Part shown: piece by piece, positions 43,427-53,329 of the stretch
Layout: every line of letters begins with the position of its first letter
Position numbering within the stretch: the first letter of the stretch is position 1
Source of the DNA: Marinobacter daqiaonensis
GTDB taxonomy: Bacteria > Pseudomonadota > Gammaproteobacteria > Pseudomonadales > Oleiphilaceae
Reading direction: 5' to 3'
Length of the DNA stretch: 64,000 bases
NCBI RefSeq assembly: GCF_900115285.1
Contig: NZ_FOYW01000003.1
Location: forward strand, 186,001-250,000
The notes under the pieces: generated by a model
Database searches by the model: none
The model's input: only the letters and a program-made list of their open reading frames with translations
Told to the model about the DNA's origin: nothing
Translations under genes and position numbers: made by a program

Positions 43427-44020
43427 ATGACCGATTCGAAGCCCAGCCGCAAGGAATCCATCCTCCAGGCCCTCGCTGAAATGCTGGAGAACGACCCCGG
43501 TGCCCGTATTACCACCGCCGGCCTGGCGAAGGCCGTGGGCGTCACCGAGGCAGCCCTGTACCGGCACTTTCCCAGCAAACGGAAAATGTTCGAGGCGTTG
43601 ATCGAGTTCGCCGAAGACACGGTGTTCTCCCGCTGCCAGGTGATCCTCCAGGAAGAGCAGGATGTGCGCGTCCGCCTGCAACAGCTCACCCGGCTGGTAC
43701 TGATCTTCGGCGAGCGTAACCCCGGCCTTTGCCGGGTACTCACCGGCGAGGCCCTGGTGGGTGAGAATGAAGCCTTGAGAAAACGCGCCTCCCAGTTCTT
43801 CGAGCGACTGGAAACCGAGATCCGTCAGATCCTGAAAGAAGGCGAGATCCGCCAGGGCCTTCGTCCCCATCCCAGCGTCATCCGCGGCGCCGACTGGGTC
43901 ATGACGTTCATCGAAGGACGTATCCAGCGCTTCACCCGCTCCGGCTTCAGCCGTCTGCCGTCGGCGGAGATCGAGGCGCAGTGGCAGATGCTGGTGCGGG
44001 ACCTCTGGGTCGCAGGCTGA
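43427..44020 (+). CDS. slmA: Nucleoid occlusion factor SlmA
   Basis: TetR-fold DNA-binding protein of 197 aa that binds sites over the chromosome and blocks FtsZ ring assembly over the nucleoid. The helix-turn-helix is ARITTAGLAKAVGVTEAALYRHFPSKRKMFEAL; here the run TEAALYRHFPSK is highly typical. The core contains ITTAGL and GERNPGLCRVLTGEALVGE. In many genomes slmA lies next to dut or argB; here it is 38 kb away, after thiG. Confidence 0.92.
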   Translation: MTDSKPSRKESILQALAEMLENDPGARITTAGLAKAVGVTEAALYRHFPSKRKMFEALIEFAEDTVFSRCQVILQEEQDVRVRLQQLTRLVLIFGERNPGLCRVLTGEALVGENEALRKRASQFFERLETEIRQILKEGEIRQGLRPHPSVIRGADWVMTFIEGRIQRFTRSGFSRLPSAEIEAQWQMLVRDLWVAG

Positions 44021-44234
44021 TTGCTGCGACAGGAATAGTCCCTGTATTTTTCCCGCGAGGTTGACCATCCCATGGACACTCCTGACCGAATTCCTACGAC
44101 AATTAGTTGCTGAACTATCTGGTATTTATCAACCCTTTTAGGGCATGATCTGTTTTTAAATGGCACGCGCTCGGTGCATTTCGTTCGGGCGGTATCAAGC
44201 AGAACAAAGCGCATGTTTAATCCGGGGAGTATCT

Positions 44235-45101
44235 ATGGAACGTCAGTACCTCACAGGCACCAATGGCATCCGTCTGGCGGCGGATGTGGCGGGCGATCCC
44301 TCCCACCAGCCGGTGGTGATGCTTCATGGCGGTGGCCAGACCCGCCATTCCTGGGGCGCTCTGGCCAGGGTGCTCGGCAATAACGGCTACTACGCGGTGA
44401 ATGTGGATATGCGCGGCCATGGTGAAAGCGAGTGGTGCCCGGACAGTGACTATACCCTCGACCGTTTCGTTGAGGATGTGCACCAGATTCTGGAAAACCT
44501 GACGCAGCCGCCGGTACTGATTGGCGCCTCCCTTGGTGGCATCAGTTCGATGATTGCCGCCGCTGCCCGTGAAGCGGACCACATCCGTGGCCTGGTGCTG
44601 GTGGATATCGTCCCCAAGATGGAAGTCGAGGGTATCCAGCGGATCCGCGATTTCATGCTGGCCCACCTGAATGGCTTTGATTCCATGGAAGAGGTGGTGG
44701 ACGCGGTGAGCGCCTATATGCCGCAGCGCAAGCGGGCCGGCAACTCCGAAGGGCTGCGGAAGAACCTGCGTCAGGGGGAGGATGGCCGACTCTACTGGCA
44801 TTGGGATCCGGCTCTGATGGTGGGTGAGCGGACACCGAACTCCGTCCGCAATGTGGACCGATTGCGTGACGCCGCGAGGCGGATTCAGGCACCAACGTTG
44901 CTGGTGCGGGGCAAGATGAGCGACGTCGTGAGCGAGGAAGGCGTCAAGGACTTCCTGGAGCTGATTCCCGGCTCACGGGCCGTCGATGTCAGCGGGGCGG
45001 GGCATATGGTGTCCGGCGATCAGAACGACGTCTTCAATGACGCCATCCTCGACTTCCTGGCAAAGCTGGACCAGCGGGAAAAGTCCGCGGTCCTGTCGTA
45101 G
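44235..45101 (+). CDS. Alpha/beta hydrolase
   Basis: A soluble 288-aa hydrolase. Motifs: MLHGGGQTRHSWGALAR (oxyanion), GASLGGISS (nucleophile Ser), LVRGKMSDVVSEEG (acid region) and GAGHMVSGDQND (His). GHGESEW after VDMRGHG fits the epoxide-hydrolase/haloperoxidase branch, but the substrate is unknown. The start at 44235 follows GGGGAG; an upstream ATG at 44160 adds an unrelated tail. The 214 bases before it, AT-rich around 44090-44160, should hold its promoter. Confidence 0.88.
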   Translation: MERQYLTGTNGIRLAADVAGDPSHQPVVMLHGGGQTRHSWGALARVLGNNGYYAVNVDMRGHGESEWCPDSDYTLDRFVEDVHQILENLTQPPVLIGASLGGISSMIAAAAREADHIRGLVLVDIVPKMEVEGIQRIRDFMLAHLNGFDSMEEVVDAVSAYMPQRKRAGNSEGLRKNLRQGEDGRLYWHWDPALMVGERTPNSVRNVDRLRDAARRIQAPTLLVRGKMSDVVSEEGVKDFLELIPGSRAVDVSGAGHMVSGDQNDVFNDAILDFLAKLDQREKSAVLS

Positions 45102-45128
45102 ACGGGCGACGATGACGGGCACCATTGA

Positions 45129-46196
45129 GTGCTTGCCGGTCACCCTTCCCCGCTGCCGGTTCAGCAGATACCGAGACAGGCCTTCTGTTTGCCATACCCG
45201 AACTTGATAATGCTCAAGCGCCTGCCCCCGCTTGTGATCGGTTTGACCGTGGTGGCCTTCGGCACCAGTGCGCCCGAGCTGGCTGTGAGTGTCAGATCGG
45301 CTTATGCCGGGCAGGCGGAGTTGGCGATCGCCAACGTGGTTGGGAGTAATACCTTCAACGTTCTCTTTATCCTTGGTCTCGCCGCGGTGATTTCACCGCT
45401 GGTGGTCTCGAAGCAGCTGATTCGCCAGGACGTACCCATCATGATTCTCGTCTCGGTGGCGGCCGTGGTGATGGTCTGGGACGGACAGATCGGGCGGCTG
45501 GAAGCGGCCCTGCTGCTTGTCGCGCTGATTGCCTACACGGGTTTCCTGTTTGTCCAGGGCCGGCGCCAGAATAACGAAATGTCGGCGAATGAGGTCAGCG
45601 AACTGATTCAGGTCAAAGTCCCGACCTGGCGCAACATCCTTCTGGTTGTCGTGGGACTGGCGTTGCTGGTGGCGGGTGCCCGCATGCTGGTAACCAGTGC
45701 CGTGACGATTGCATCGTCCATGGGCATCAGCGAAGCCGTCATCGGCCTTACTATCGTGGCGGCAGGCACGTCGCTGCCCGAGGTGATGACGTCGGTGATC
45801 GCCACCATCAAGGGTCAGCGGGACATTGCCATCGGCAACGTGGTCGGCAGCAATATCTTCAACATTCTCTGTGTGCTGGGGCTCTCTGCGATGATTTCTC
45901 CCGAACCCCTGCTGGCCGGATCGCAGATGGTGGCGCTGGATATTCCGGTGATGCTGGGAGTGGCGGTATTGTGTCTGCCCCTGTTTTTCTCGGGGGCCTC
46001 ACTGGACCGCCTGGAAGGAGGCCTTTTCCTGTTGCTCTACGTCAGCTATGTCTGGTACATGATCGCCATGTCCCTATCTGCCGGTTATCTTTCACAGCTG
46101 CAGTCAGCCATCCTGTTCGGCCTTATCCCGGTGGTGGTTCTGTATGTGGCGGGGAGCCTGGGCAGGGATCTGGTCAAGCGGCGGCAGTCCACCTGA
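45129..46196 (+). CDS. Calcium/sodium antiporter family protein, N-terminally atypical
   Basis: CaCA-superfamily exchanger related to E. coli YrbG. Both alpha repeats are visible: PPLVIGLTVVAFGTSAPELAVS with NVVGSNTFNVLFILG, and GLTIVAAGTSLPEVMTSV with NVVGSNIFNILCVLG. In relatives a membrane helix of about 35 residues precedes the first repeat; here that stretch is a Pro-rich, non-hydrophobic sequence (LAGHPSPLPVQQIPRQ), or is absent if translation begins at ATG 45210. Neither start (GTG 45129, ATG 45210) has a good ribosome site. The gene may be truncated or frameshifted, or a sequencing error may be present. Confidence 0.8.
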   Translation: MLAGHPSPLPVQQIPRQAFCLPYPNLIMLKRLPPLVIGLTVVAFGTSAPELAVSVRSAYAGQAELAIANVVGSNTFNVLFILGLAAVISPLVVSKQLIRQDVPIMILVSVAAVVMVWDGQIGRLEAALLLVALIAYTGFLFVQGRRQNNEMSANEVSELIQVKVPTWRNILLVVVGLALLVAGARMLVTSAVTIASSMGISEAVIGLTIVAAGTSLPEVMTSVIATIKGQRDIAIGNVVGSNIFNILCVLGLSAMISPEPLLAGSQMVALDIPVMLGVAVLCLPLFFSGASLDRLEGGLFLLLYVSYVWYMIAMSLSAGYLSQLQSAILFGLIPVVVLYVAGSLGRDLVKRRQST

Positions 46197-46249
46197 GGGG
46201 GTGGGTATCCCGGGCCCGGGCAGGTTCCCCTGTCCGGCACCCGGTGCCA

Positions 46250-46717
46250 CTACCCGAGATCCTGATCCGGTTTCCACTGGTACATGATGAAGTCGCTCGG
46301 TCCTGAGGTATAGCGGTCATAGAAACCGCGCCCGCGTTCATTGAAGTACTGGGTTATCCACCGTATGGCTGGCCAGCCACGCTCGGCGGCCAGGGCACGC
46401 AAGCTTTCAAACAGGGCATCCGCCGCTCCGCTGCCACGGGCTTCGGGAGCAACGAACAGGTCGTCCAGAAATCCCATCTCGCAGCCCCCCAGAGTTCTGG
46501 GACAGGCCCGCACATGCGCCAGGCCAATAGCCTTTCCGGCGCCATCTCGAGCGACCAGAGCCTCAAGGACGTGATTCGGGTCGAGTAGCCAGTCCCACAC
46601 TCTGTCCGCCGTTGCGTCATCCATTGGCACATCATAGAAGCGGGCATAGCCATCGAACAGGGTGCGCCACTCGGCCTTGTCGTCTACTGTGACAAAGCTG
46701 GTCCTGTAGTCAGTCAT
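46250..46717 (-). CDS. GNAT family N-acetyltransferase
   Basis: A 155-aa acetyltransferase with the CoA-binding segment LDDLFVAPEARGSGAADALFES and the conserved late Tyr-containing motif YFNERGRGFYDRYTS. The substrate cannot be told. Convergent with the antiporter gene, with 53 bases between stops. Confidence 0.88.
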   Translation of the reverse strand: MTDYRTSFVTVDDKAEWRTLFDGYARFYDVPMDDATADRVWDWLLDPNHVLEALVARDGAGKAIGLAHVRACPRTLGGCEMGFLDDLFVAPEARGSGAADALFESLRALAAERGWPAIRWITQYFNERGRGFYDRYTSGPSDFIMYQWKPDQDLG

Positions 46718-46931
46718 GATCCATCCTTAATTTTTCGGTTGCTTGTATCTGGTACGGTGGTGGTCTGGATATGCCGCCCTCAGCGCTCGGGGAGAAGCGC
46801 GGAGTTCGGCCGCTCGATTGGCTATGCTCGTTACTGGCAGCCACCGCCCGAGTAAGTGCGGCGCGGTCTCTGCCGGGCGTACAGTTGGATCCGGGCCTGG
46901 GATGCCGGGCCTTCAGGAAAGGGAAGACAGC

Positions 46932-48002
46932 GTGTTCGATATCCTACTGACAGTCATCGCGGCTGCCCTGGTCGCCGTCACCATCCTGGCAAGACTGCCT
47001 CTGTTTGAGTGGTGGGCACGGGCATGCGATTTTCCGCGGGTTCAGTTTGCTGTCGCAGCGGCACTGGTGCTTGGGCTGAGCGCATTCACCAGCCAGCCCT
47101 GGCAAGTTTCGATACAGATTATGGGGCTGGCTGTCCTGCTCTGGCAAGGCTGGCGTATCCTGCCCTATACCCCTGTTTGGCCCAGGCAGGTGCAGACGGC
47201 CCAGACTGGCAACGAAGATTACTGCTTTACCGTTCTGGTGGCCAACGTGCTCACCTCAAACCGTAATGCCAGTGGACTGCTGGAGCAGATTGAACGCTGG
47301 CAGCCGGATCTGGTTCTGACTCTAGAGAGTGACCAGTGGTGGCAGGATCAGCTGGATCCGGCCCTTGCTGCCGAGTGGCCCCATGCCGTGCGAATTCCTC
47401 AGGATAACCTCTACGGCATGCATCTTTATTCCCGCCTGCCCCTGGTCGATACCGAAGTGAAATGGCTGGTGCAGGACGACATCCCGTCAATCCATACGTG
47501 GCTGCGTTTGCGAAGCGGTGACACGGTCAGGCTTTATGCGCTCCATCCGCGGCCGCCGGCGCCCGGTGAGAGTGAGGAATCGCTCTGGCGGGATGCCGAA
47601 CTCCTGTTGGTTGGCAAACGTATCACCAAGCGGCAGGACCCCTGCATCGTTATGGGTGACCTGAATGATGTTGCCTGGTCCCGCACCACCCGCCTGTTCT
47701 GCCGGGTCAGCGGCATGCTGGACCCCAGACGGGGGCGCGGTATGTTCAGCAGTTTTCACGCGGATTACTGGTTCCTCAGGTGGCCCCTGGACCACCTCTT
47801 CAGCAGTGAACATTTCACCTTAAAGCACATGTATAGGCTGAAACCTTTCGGATCTGATCATTTTCCAATTCTGGTGAAGTTCTGTTACCGGCCCAGCCGG
47901 TCTGGCGAACATGAGAATCCGGAGGCTGACGCAGAAGACCAGGAGCAGGCGCGGGAAACCATCGGAGAGGGCCGCGCCAGGAAACAGAAGGAAGATCGCT
48001 AG
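46932..48002 (+). CDS. Membrane-anchored endonuclease/exonuclease/phosphatase-family protein
   Basis: About 356 aa. The N-terminal 90 residues hold two to three hydrophobic helices (FDILLTVIAAALVAVTILA; FAVAAALVLGLSAF; IQIMGLAVLLW). The rest is an EEP-fold domain: LVANVLTSNRNASGLL, LTLESDQWW (metal Glu), ALHPRPPAP (His), MGDLNDVAWSR (Asp-Asn) and the final SDHFPILV (Asp-His). The catalytic set is complete; substrates of this family include nucleic acids, phospholipids and inositol phosphates. The start GTG 46932 has AAGGGAAG upstream. A charged tail (GEHENPEADAEDQEQ) ends the protein. Confidence 0.87.
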   Translation: MFDILLTVIAAALVAVTILARLPLFEWWARACDFPRVQFAVAAALVLGLSAFTSQPWQVSIQIMGLAVLLWQGWRILPYTPVWPRQVQTAQTGNEDYCFTVLVANVLTSNRNASGLLEQIERWQPDLVLTLESDQWWQDQLDPALAAEWPHAVRIPQDNLYGMHLYSRLPLVDTEVKWLVQDDIPSIHTWLRLRSGDTVRLYALHPRPPAPGESEESLWRDAELLLVGKRITKRQDPCIVMGDLNDVAWSRTTRLFCRVSGMLDPRRGRGMFSSFHADYWFLRWPLDHLFSSEHFTLKHMYRLKPFGSDHFPILVKFCYRPSRSGEHENPEADAEDQEQARETIGEGRARKQKEDR

Positions 48003-48111
48003 GTACCAATGAGTATTGAAGGTAAGGAGGGTTGCAGGCAGGCTGTCTGAATGAAGCGTCAGACCGTGAAGTTCCGGCTTTCGAAGAGACAGTGAGTTAG
48101 GGGGCGGAAGT

Positions 48112-50313
48112 ATGAGATCCGATGCGCGAATTGCGGAAATGCAACGTCGTATTCAGCGCTGGCTGGGTTCGGGGCCGGGAGGGCAGGAGAAACAGGCCGA
48201 TGGTACCGTCGAGGGGCTGGACGCCGACCTTCAGGAGCTGGAATCGAAAATGCGGGCGTTGTTTCCCGGCCGTGAATCCACCAAGGATGTGTTTGAGGCC
48301 CTCAGGGACCAGTCAATGTTCCGGACGGTGCTGGAATCCGTGGTTGAGGGGGTGGTGGTGGCCGACATGGACGGCCAGCCTCTTGTTTTCAATCCCGCGG
48401 CCCAGAAACTTCTTGGCAGGGCGCCTGGAGAGGGAGACTCCGATAACTGGAGCGCGGAGTACGGTTTTTTCTATCTTGATGGTCAGACGCCTTGTCCCAC
48501 CGAACGGCTACCGCTCAGCAGGGCGATCCAGGGAGAGCCCGTGGACGGGGAGGAGTTGATTGTCCGTACGCCTGGGCGGGACGCGGACGTTTATATACAC
48601 GCAACCGCCAGGCCGCTTTTCGATGCCGAAGGTGATCAGATGGGCGGTGTCGTGGTGTTCCATGACGTCACTGAGTCCTGGATCGTCGAACAGGAACAGC
48701 AACGTGCCCGCAAGGCGGCGGAGGTCGCCTCCCAGGCAAAGAGTGAATTTTTGGCCAACATGAGCCATGAAATCCGCACGCCGCTGACCGCCGTGCTTGG
48801 TTTTGCGGACCTGCTTATGGATGGGCAGCTGGGCGAGAGTGAAAGGCTCAATTACATCCAGGCGGTCAGGCGAAACGGCGAACATCTGCTTGCGCTTATT
48901 AACGACGTTCTGGATATATCGAAGATCCAGGCCAGCAAGATGCATGTTGAAAGCCTCAGCTGTTCCCTCCACCAACTGGTGCACGAAACCGCTTCCATCA
49001 TGCAGGTCCGGGCCCACGAGAAGGGCCTTCTATTCGAAGTTGAATACGAAACACCCATTCCGGTGCACATCCGCAGTGACGCCATGCGAGTGCGCCAGGT
49101 GCTCCTCAATCTTCTCAGTAACGCCATCAAGTTCACCCGTCAGGGGCGGGTCAAGCTTACTGCCCGCTGCGTCGGCCAGGGTACCGAAGAGTCCCGGGTC
49201 GAACTGGCAGTCAGTGACACAGGTATCGGCCTGAGTGACGAGGATCTTGAGCAGCTGTTCCAGCCGTTCCAGCAGGCGAGCCGTTCCACCACTAGAGAGT
49301 ACGGTGGTACTGGCCTCGGCCTGGCCATCTCCCGGTCGCTTGCAGAGGCACTTGGTGGTGAGATTCGGGCAGACAGCAGACCAGGCGAGGGCAGTACCTT
49401 TACCTTTGTACTCTTTCACCCGATTGATGAAACCACAGAGATGGTTTCCGAGCACGGCCTGGCTTCCGAAGAGCTTCAGCTGGAAGCGCCGGCCATGCCT
49501 GAGCACATGCTGGCCGGGCGAGTGCTTCTGGCGGAGGATGGGTTGGACAATCAGCTGCTGATTTCAACCATCCTGCAACGCCAGGGCCTGGAAGTGGAGA
49601 TTGCCGAGAACGGCGAAATCGCCGTGAACGAGGGAATGAGGGCTTTGGAAAGTAGTGTGCCCTATGACCTGATTTTGATGGACATGCAGATGCCGAAGCT
49701 GGATGGCTACGGGGCTACCGCCAAGCTGCGCAGCAGGGGTTACACGGGGCCCATCGTCGCCCTGACCGCCCATGCAATGACCGGCGAGAGAGAACGATGT
49801 ATCCGGGCCGGCTGTGATGACTATCTTACCAAGCCGATAGCTCGCACGGTGCTGATCGCAGCAGTGGCTTCACATCTGAGCCGGGTCCGGGGGGGGCTTT
49901 CAGAGCCAACTGTGAGCGGTCCGGAACTGACAGACTCACCGCTGCCGGACGGGCCGGGAACCGGAGACCATCCTCAGCCTGTTGGAGAGGCCCTTTATAG
50001 TAGTTATGCCGATGACCCGGACATGGATGAACTTATCTCGGGCTTTGTCGAGCGTCTTCCCCAACAAGTGGCGGACCTACGCCTGGCTGCGGACGAACGG
50101 GAGCTTGAGAAACTCAAGCGCTTGGCTCATCAGCTAAAAGGCGCCGCCGGCGGTTATGGTTTCATGCCAGTGAGCGAGCAGGCGGCTGCCGTAGAGACGT
50201 TCGCGCGGGAAGATCGCCTTACAGACGAAACGAAAGAGGCGGTGGCCCGCCTTGAGAGCATCTGTGAACGCGTACGCCATGGACCAACAGCTGAGGGCAG
50301 GAGCCGTGAGTGA
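48112..50313 (+). CDS. Hybrid sensor histidine kinase (PAS-HK-REC-Hpt)
   Basis: A 733-aa cytoplasmic-looking hybrid kinase. Order: N-terminal helical part, PAS domain (about 65-195, [18 protein letters not shown]), HisKA with [12 protein letters not shown] (His219), ATPase (N box [13 protein letters not shown]1 [11 protein letters not shown]2 [11 protein letters not shown]), receiver domain ([13 protein letters not shown], Asp524) and C-terminal Hpt ([11 protein letters not shown], His673). This gives a full internal phosphorelay. No membrane helix is visible, so the input is probably cytoplasmic. Its stop overlaps the start of the diguanylate cyclase regulator, the obvious output partner. 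Confidence 0.93.
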   Translation: MRSDARIAEMQRRIQRWLGSGPGGQEKQADGTVEGLDADLQELESKMRALFPGRESTKDVFEALRDQSMFRTVLESVVEGVVVADMDGQPLVFNPAAQKLLGRAPGEGDSDNWSAEYGFFYLDGQTPCPTERLPLSRAIQGEPVDGEELIVRTPGRDADVYIHATARPLFDAEGDQMGGVVVFHDVTESWIVEQEQQRARKAAEVASQAKSEFLANMSHEIRTPLTAVLGFADLLMDGQLGESERLNYIQAVRRNGEHLLALINDVLDISKIQASKMHVESLSCSLHQLVHETASIMQVRAHEKGLLFEVEYETPIPVHIRSDAMRVRQVLLNLLSNAIKFTRQGRVKLTARCVGQGTEESRVELAVSDTGIGLSDEDLEQLFQPFQQASRSTTREYGGTGLGLAISRSLAEALGGEIRADSRPGEGSTFTFVLFHPIDETTEMVSEHGLASEELQLEAPAMPEHMLAGRVLLAEDGLDNQLLISTILQRQGLEVEIAENGEIAVNEGMRALESSVPYDLILMDMQMPKLDGYGATAKLRSRGYTGPIVALTAHAMTGERERCIRAGCDDYLTKPIARTVLIAAVASHLSRVRGGLSEPTVSGPELTDSPLPDGPGTGDHPQPVGEALYSSYADDPDMDELISGFVERLPQQVADLRLAADERELEKLKRLAHQLKGAAGGYGFMPVSEQAAAVETFAREDRLTDETKEAVARLESICERVRHGPTAEGRSRE

Positions 50314-51211
50314 TTTGGTGCACCAGTCGGTTCTGATTGTTGACGACTCGCTGGACATCCATCAGTTGGTGGGCGCCCGTCTGCGGTCCGAGCGGGTGAA
50401 TCTCCTCCATGCCTACGACGCCGCCGAGGGATTCCAGCTTGCACGGGCTGAACAGCCCGACCTGATTCTCCTGGATCTGGACATGCCAAACACCGATGGC
50501 ATGACACTCTGTCGCCAGTTAAAAGCCGAATACGATCTTTCCCTCATCCCAGTGATATTCTTGACCGGAACCATCGACGTGCAGACCAAGGTTCAGGCCT
50601 TTGAGCTGGGGGCGGTGGACTACGTCACCAAACCATTTGACGCCATCGAACTGAAGGCGAGGGTGAGGTCCGCCCTGCGGACCAAGCGCTATCACGATCT
50701 TCTCACCACGAAGGCTCAGATTGATGCCATGACGGGCCTCTGGAACCGTGGCTATTTCAATGATCGACTGACTGTCGAAATGTCAGTACTTGAGCGCAAG
50801 GGGCGTCCTGTGGCCGTAGCCATGGTGGACATCGATCACTTCAAGCCGATCAACGACACCTACGGACATCCCTTTGGTGACACGGTCATCCAGCGCATCG
50901 CGGTTGTGCTCAGCAGTGTGTCCAGGGACAGCGATGTGGTTTGCCGTTACGGAGGGGAAGAGTTTGCCATCATCCTGCGGGACACGCCGTCAGCGGGAGC
51001 AATGACTGTTGCAAAGCGCATTCGTGAAGCGGTGGAAGCCTTGATATTGACCTTCGGGCGAACACCCGTGCCAGTGACCGTGAGCATCGGCGTCGCGGGC
51101 AGCGACGAGATTGAGGATTCCGCAGGAGTAACCAGCGAAACCCTTCTGGAGGCGGCCGACCGGGCACTTTATCGTGCAAAGGGGGCAGGCCGTAACCGGG
51201 TCGAGGGTTAG
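50306..51211 (+). CDS. Response regulator with diguanylate cyclase (REC-GGDEF)
   Basis: A 301-aa protein with an N-terminal receiver domain (VLIVDDSLDIHQ, LLDLDMPNTDG with phospho-acceptor Asp57, and Lys in YVTKPFD) and a C-terminal GGDEF domain (DAMTGLWNRGYFNDRL, VDIDHFKPINDTYGH, GGEEF at 216-220). RxxD lies five residues before GGEEF, so product inhibition by c-di-GMP is expected. The layout matches PleD- or WspR-like enzymes. I chose GTG 50306, with GGCAGGAG just before it and an eight-base overlap with the kinase; ATG 50252 and 50279 are alternatives. Confidence 0.93.
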   Translation: MSDLVHQSVLIVDDSLDIHQLVGARLRSERVNLLHAYDAAEGFQLARAEQPDLILLDLDMPNTDGMTLCRQLKAEYDLSLIPVIFLTGTIDVQTKVQAFELGAVDYVTKPFDAIELKARVRSALRTKRYHDLLTTKAQIDAMTGLWNRGYFNDRLTVEMSVLERKGRPVAVAMVDIDHFKPINDTYGHPFGDTVIQRIAVVLSSVSRDSDVVCRYGGEEFAIILRDTPSAGAMTVAKRIREAVEALILTFGRTPVPVTVSIGVAGSDEIEDSAGVTSETLLEAADRALYRAKGAGRNRVEG

Positions 51212-51470
51212 GGCCCCGGAGCAGTCGGGCCCCGGTCGAGGCTGTCTGCTTCACCCAATCCGGTATTTTGCAATTACCTTTTTCAACTCCGTGGCCATAG
51301 AGTCGATCTGGCGAATACCTCCCCCTTATCGGTTTCTGCGGCGTTATCCTCGGACAGGTCGTTGATTCACATCACATTAACGAGCATATCGCCGTTCAGG
51401 GGCGGCGATGTCAGTGCCTGCCCAGGCATCCTCCCGTGGCTGACGACTCGCCTGGTGGCGGGGTCTGCTT

Positions 51471-52412
51471 TCAGGCGCCTCCGGCGGAGGCTCGACGGCC
51501 ACTGGAATAAACGCTCAACGCGGTCACTGTGACCAGGATCAGGCCCATACCAACGATCTGTAGACCACCCAGGCCCTCATGCAGGACCACGACGCCGAAA
51601 AGCGAAGCGGTAACCGGCTCCACCATTGCCACAACAGAGGCCACCGCGGGTGCTGTATGGTTCAGGCCGACGATGTAGAAAATGAAGGACAGCCCGGCGC
51701 CAAGCACTCCCAGCACCGCGAACAGGGGCCATGCCGGTGTACTCAGAACCGAGAAGGTCTGCTGCGGATCGCCGAGCCAGACAAGGATGCAGACGAAGAC
51801 CGCGAACGCCACCGCGAGAATCGCCTGGGGGCTGCCGTGAGGCGCGGCGTACTTGAAGCCGAAAATGAACAGGGCGTAGGACAACCCGGCAAGCAGGCCG
51901 GCGCCAATGCCGATTGGCGTGACGGCGCTGGTGCCAATGTCGTACACGCGGGTCAGCAACACGATCCCGACCATCACCATGAAAATTGCTGCCCACTTGA
52001 GGGGGGAGGCACTTTCGAGTCTGAGAGCGAACGACACGAGATAGACGAAGACCGGTGCGCAGTACATCAGGGTAGCGGCAACCGCGACACTGCCCTCGGC
52101 AATGCTCAGGAAATAGAAAGAGAAGTTGCCGGCCACGCCAATACCGGCAACAGCTGACCAGAACCATAACCGGCGATTTGCCAGGCCGCTGTTCCGCCAC
52201 CTCAAGCCCAGCCAGAGCAGTACAAAGAGCAGTCCGATCGCGCCCCGGTATAATGCCACCACAAAGGGATCCCAGCCGTCGGCAATGAGAACCGCGCCGA
52301 TGCCGCCCGCCAATCCCCAGCACAGTGCTGCCAGGACAACCAACGCCGTACTTATCCCCGCCTTCTCCGGTGATGGAATAAACTTCACCACGGGTGAGGA
52401 GTGCCAGATCAT
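51471..52412 (-). CDS. EamA family (drug/metabolite) transporter
   Basis: A 313-aa inner-membrane protein with about ten hydrophobic helices in two EamA repeats; each half ends with the usual motif (AEGSVAVAATLMYCAPVFVYL; TAPAVASVVAMVEPVTASLFG). The substrate is unknown; members export amino acids or metabolites. It stands alone after a 259-base gene-free gap. Confidence 0.9.
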   Translation of the reverse strand: MIWHSSPVVKFIPSPEKAGISTALVVLAALCWGLAGGIGAVLIADGWDPFVVALYRGAIGLLFVLLWLGLRWRNSGLANRRLWFWSAVAGIGVAGNFSFYFLSIAEGSVAVAATLMYCAPVFVYLVSFALRLESASPLKWAAIFMVMVGIVLLTRVYDIGTSAVTPIGIGAGLLAGLSYALFIFGFKYAAPHGSPQAILAVAFAVFVCILVWLGDPQQTFSVLSTPAWPLFAVLGVLGAGLSFIFYIVGLNHTAPAVASVVAMVEPVTASLFGVVVLHEGLGGLQIVGMGLILVTVTALSVYSSGRRASAGGA

Positions 52413-52476
52413 TCCGTAAATCCCCTGAAGTCGGTTCCAGTCGAGGGACAGGTCACGGGCTGCCTGATGCCAACAG

Positions 52477-53271
52477 TCAGGCCCCGGCCAGCAAGCCCCG
52501 AATCTTCTCGTAGATTTCGGGAGCGGCTATCAGGTTGTCCTTTCCCCATAAATCCTCCGGGTACCCTTCCGGCACCGCACTGAAGTGTCCGGCCTTCGCC
52601 CCTGCTTCCCGGGCTATCAACTTGGCGGCGGCGAAATCCCAGGGACTGACGGTCTCGTAGTAGGCATCGAGACGACCACAGGCCACCCAGCAGATATCCA
52701 GGGCAGCGGAACCGATACGGCGCAGGTCGCGACAGTGGTGGATCATCACCTCCAGTCGACGGAGCAGGGGGGCCAGGTCGTCCTTGGTGTAGGGAAACCC
52801 GGTGGCGAACAGGGACTGGCGCAGATCGGTGGCGCCGCTGTGTTTTATAGGGCGGCCGTTGAGAGTGGCTCCATATCCCTTTTCAGCCCGGAAGGTTTCT
52901 CCGGAGAAGGGCGCATGCACAATGCCCACCCTGACCCGACCTTTTTCCGCCCAGGCGATGGAGACCGCCACCTGGGGGTGGCCGTAGGCGTAGTTCACGG
53001 TGCCATCAATGGGATCGACGACCCAGAGGGGGGTGTCCGCCTCTTCTGCCTGGGACAGGTCCGGCATGGACTCTTCGGACAGAATCCGATGCTCCGGGTA
53101 GGCCTTGCGGATGGCCTTGGTGATAAACTCATCGGCCATGATGTCGGCGTGGGTGACCAGTTCGGTCTGCTGCTTGTAGTCCGTGCGCAGGGTGTTCTGT
53201 TCCCGCTCCCGTCGAATAAGTTCGCCGGCCTCCCGGGCGATGTGTTCGGCAAAATCGGCAATCTCGGACAC
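52477..53271 (-). CDS. Inositol monophosphatase family protein
   Basis: A 264-aa Mg-dependent phosphatase of the IMPase/SuhB/CysQ superfamily. Motifs: HADIMADEFI, ILSEESMPD (Glu ligand), WVVDPIDGTVNYAYGHP (metal site) and SPWDFAAAKLIAREAGA (second metal Asp). Variant positions (DGTVNY for DGTTNF, WDFAAA for WDxAAG) set it slightly apart from SuhB, so the natural substrate is open. Confidence 0.9.
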   Translation of the reverse strand: MSEIADFAEHIAREAGELIRREREQNTLRTDYKQQTELVTHADIMADEFITKAIRKAYPEHRILSEESMPDLSQAEEADTPLWVVDPIDGTVNYAYGHPQVAVSIAWAEKGRVRVGIVHAPFSGETFRAEKGYGATLNGRPIKHSGATDLRQSLFATGFPYTKDDLAPLLRRLEVMIHHCRDLRRIGSAALDICWVACGRLDAYYETVSPWDFAAAKLIAREAGAKAGHFSAVPEGYPEDLWGKDNLIAAPEIYEKIRGLLAGA

Positions 53272-53329
53272 GGTGGCCTCCCTGAAGTTTGGTGATATGG
53301 GATCACCTTTACAGGAAGTCGTGGCTGAA

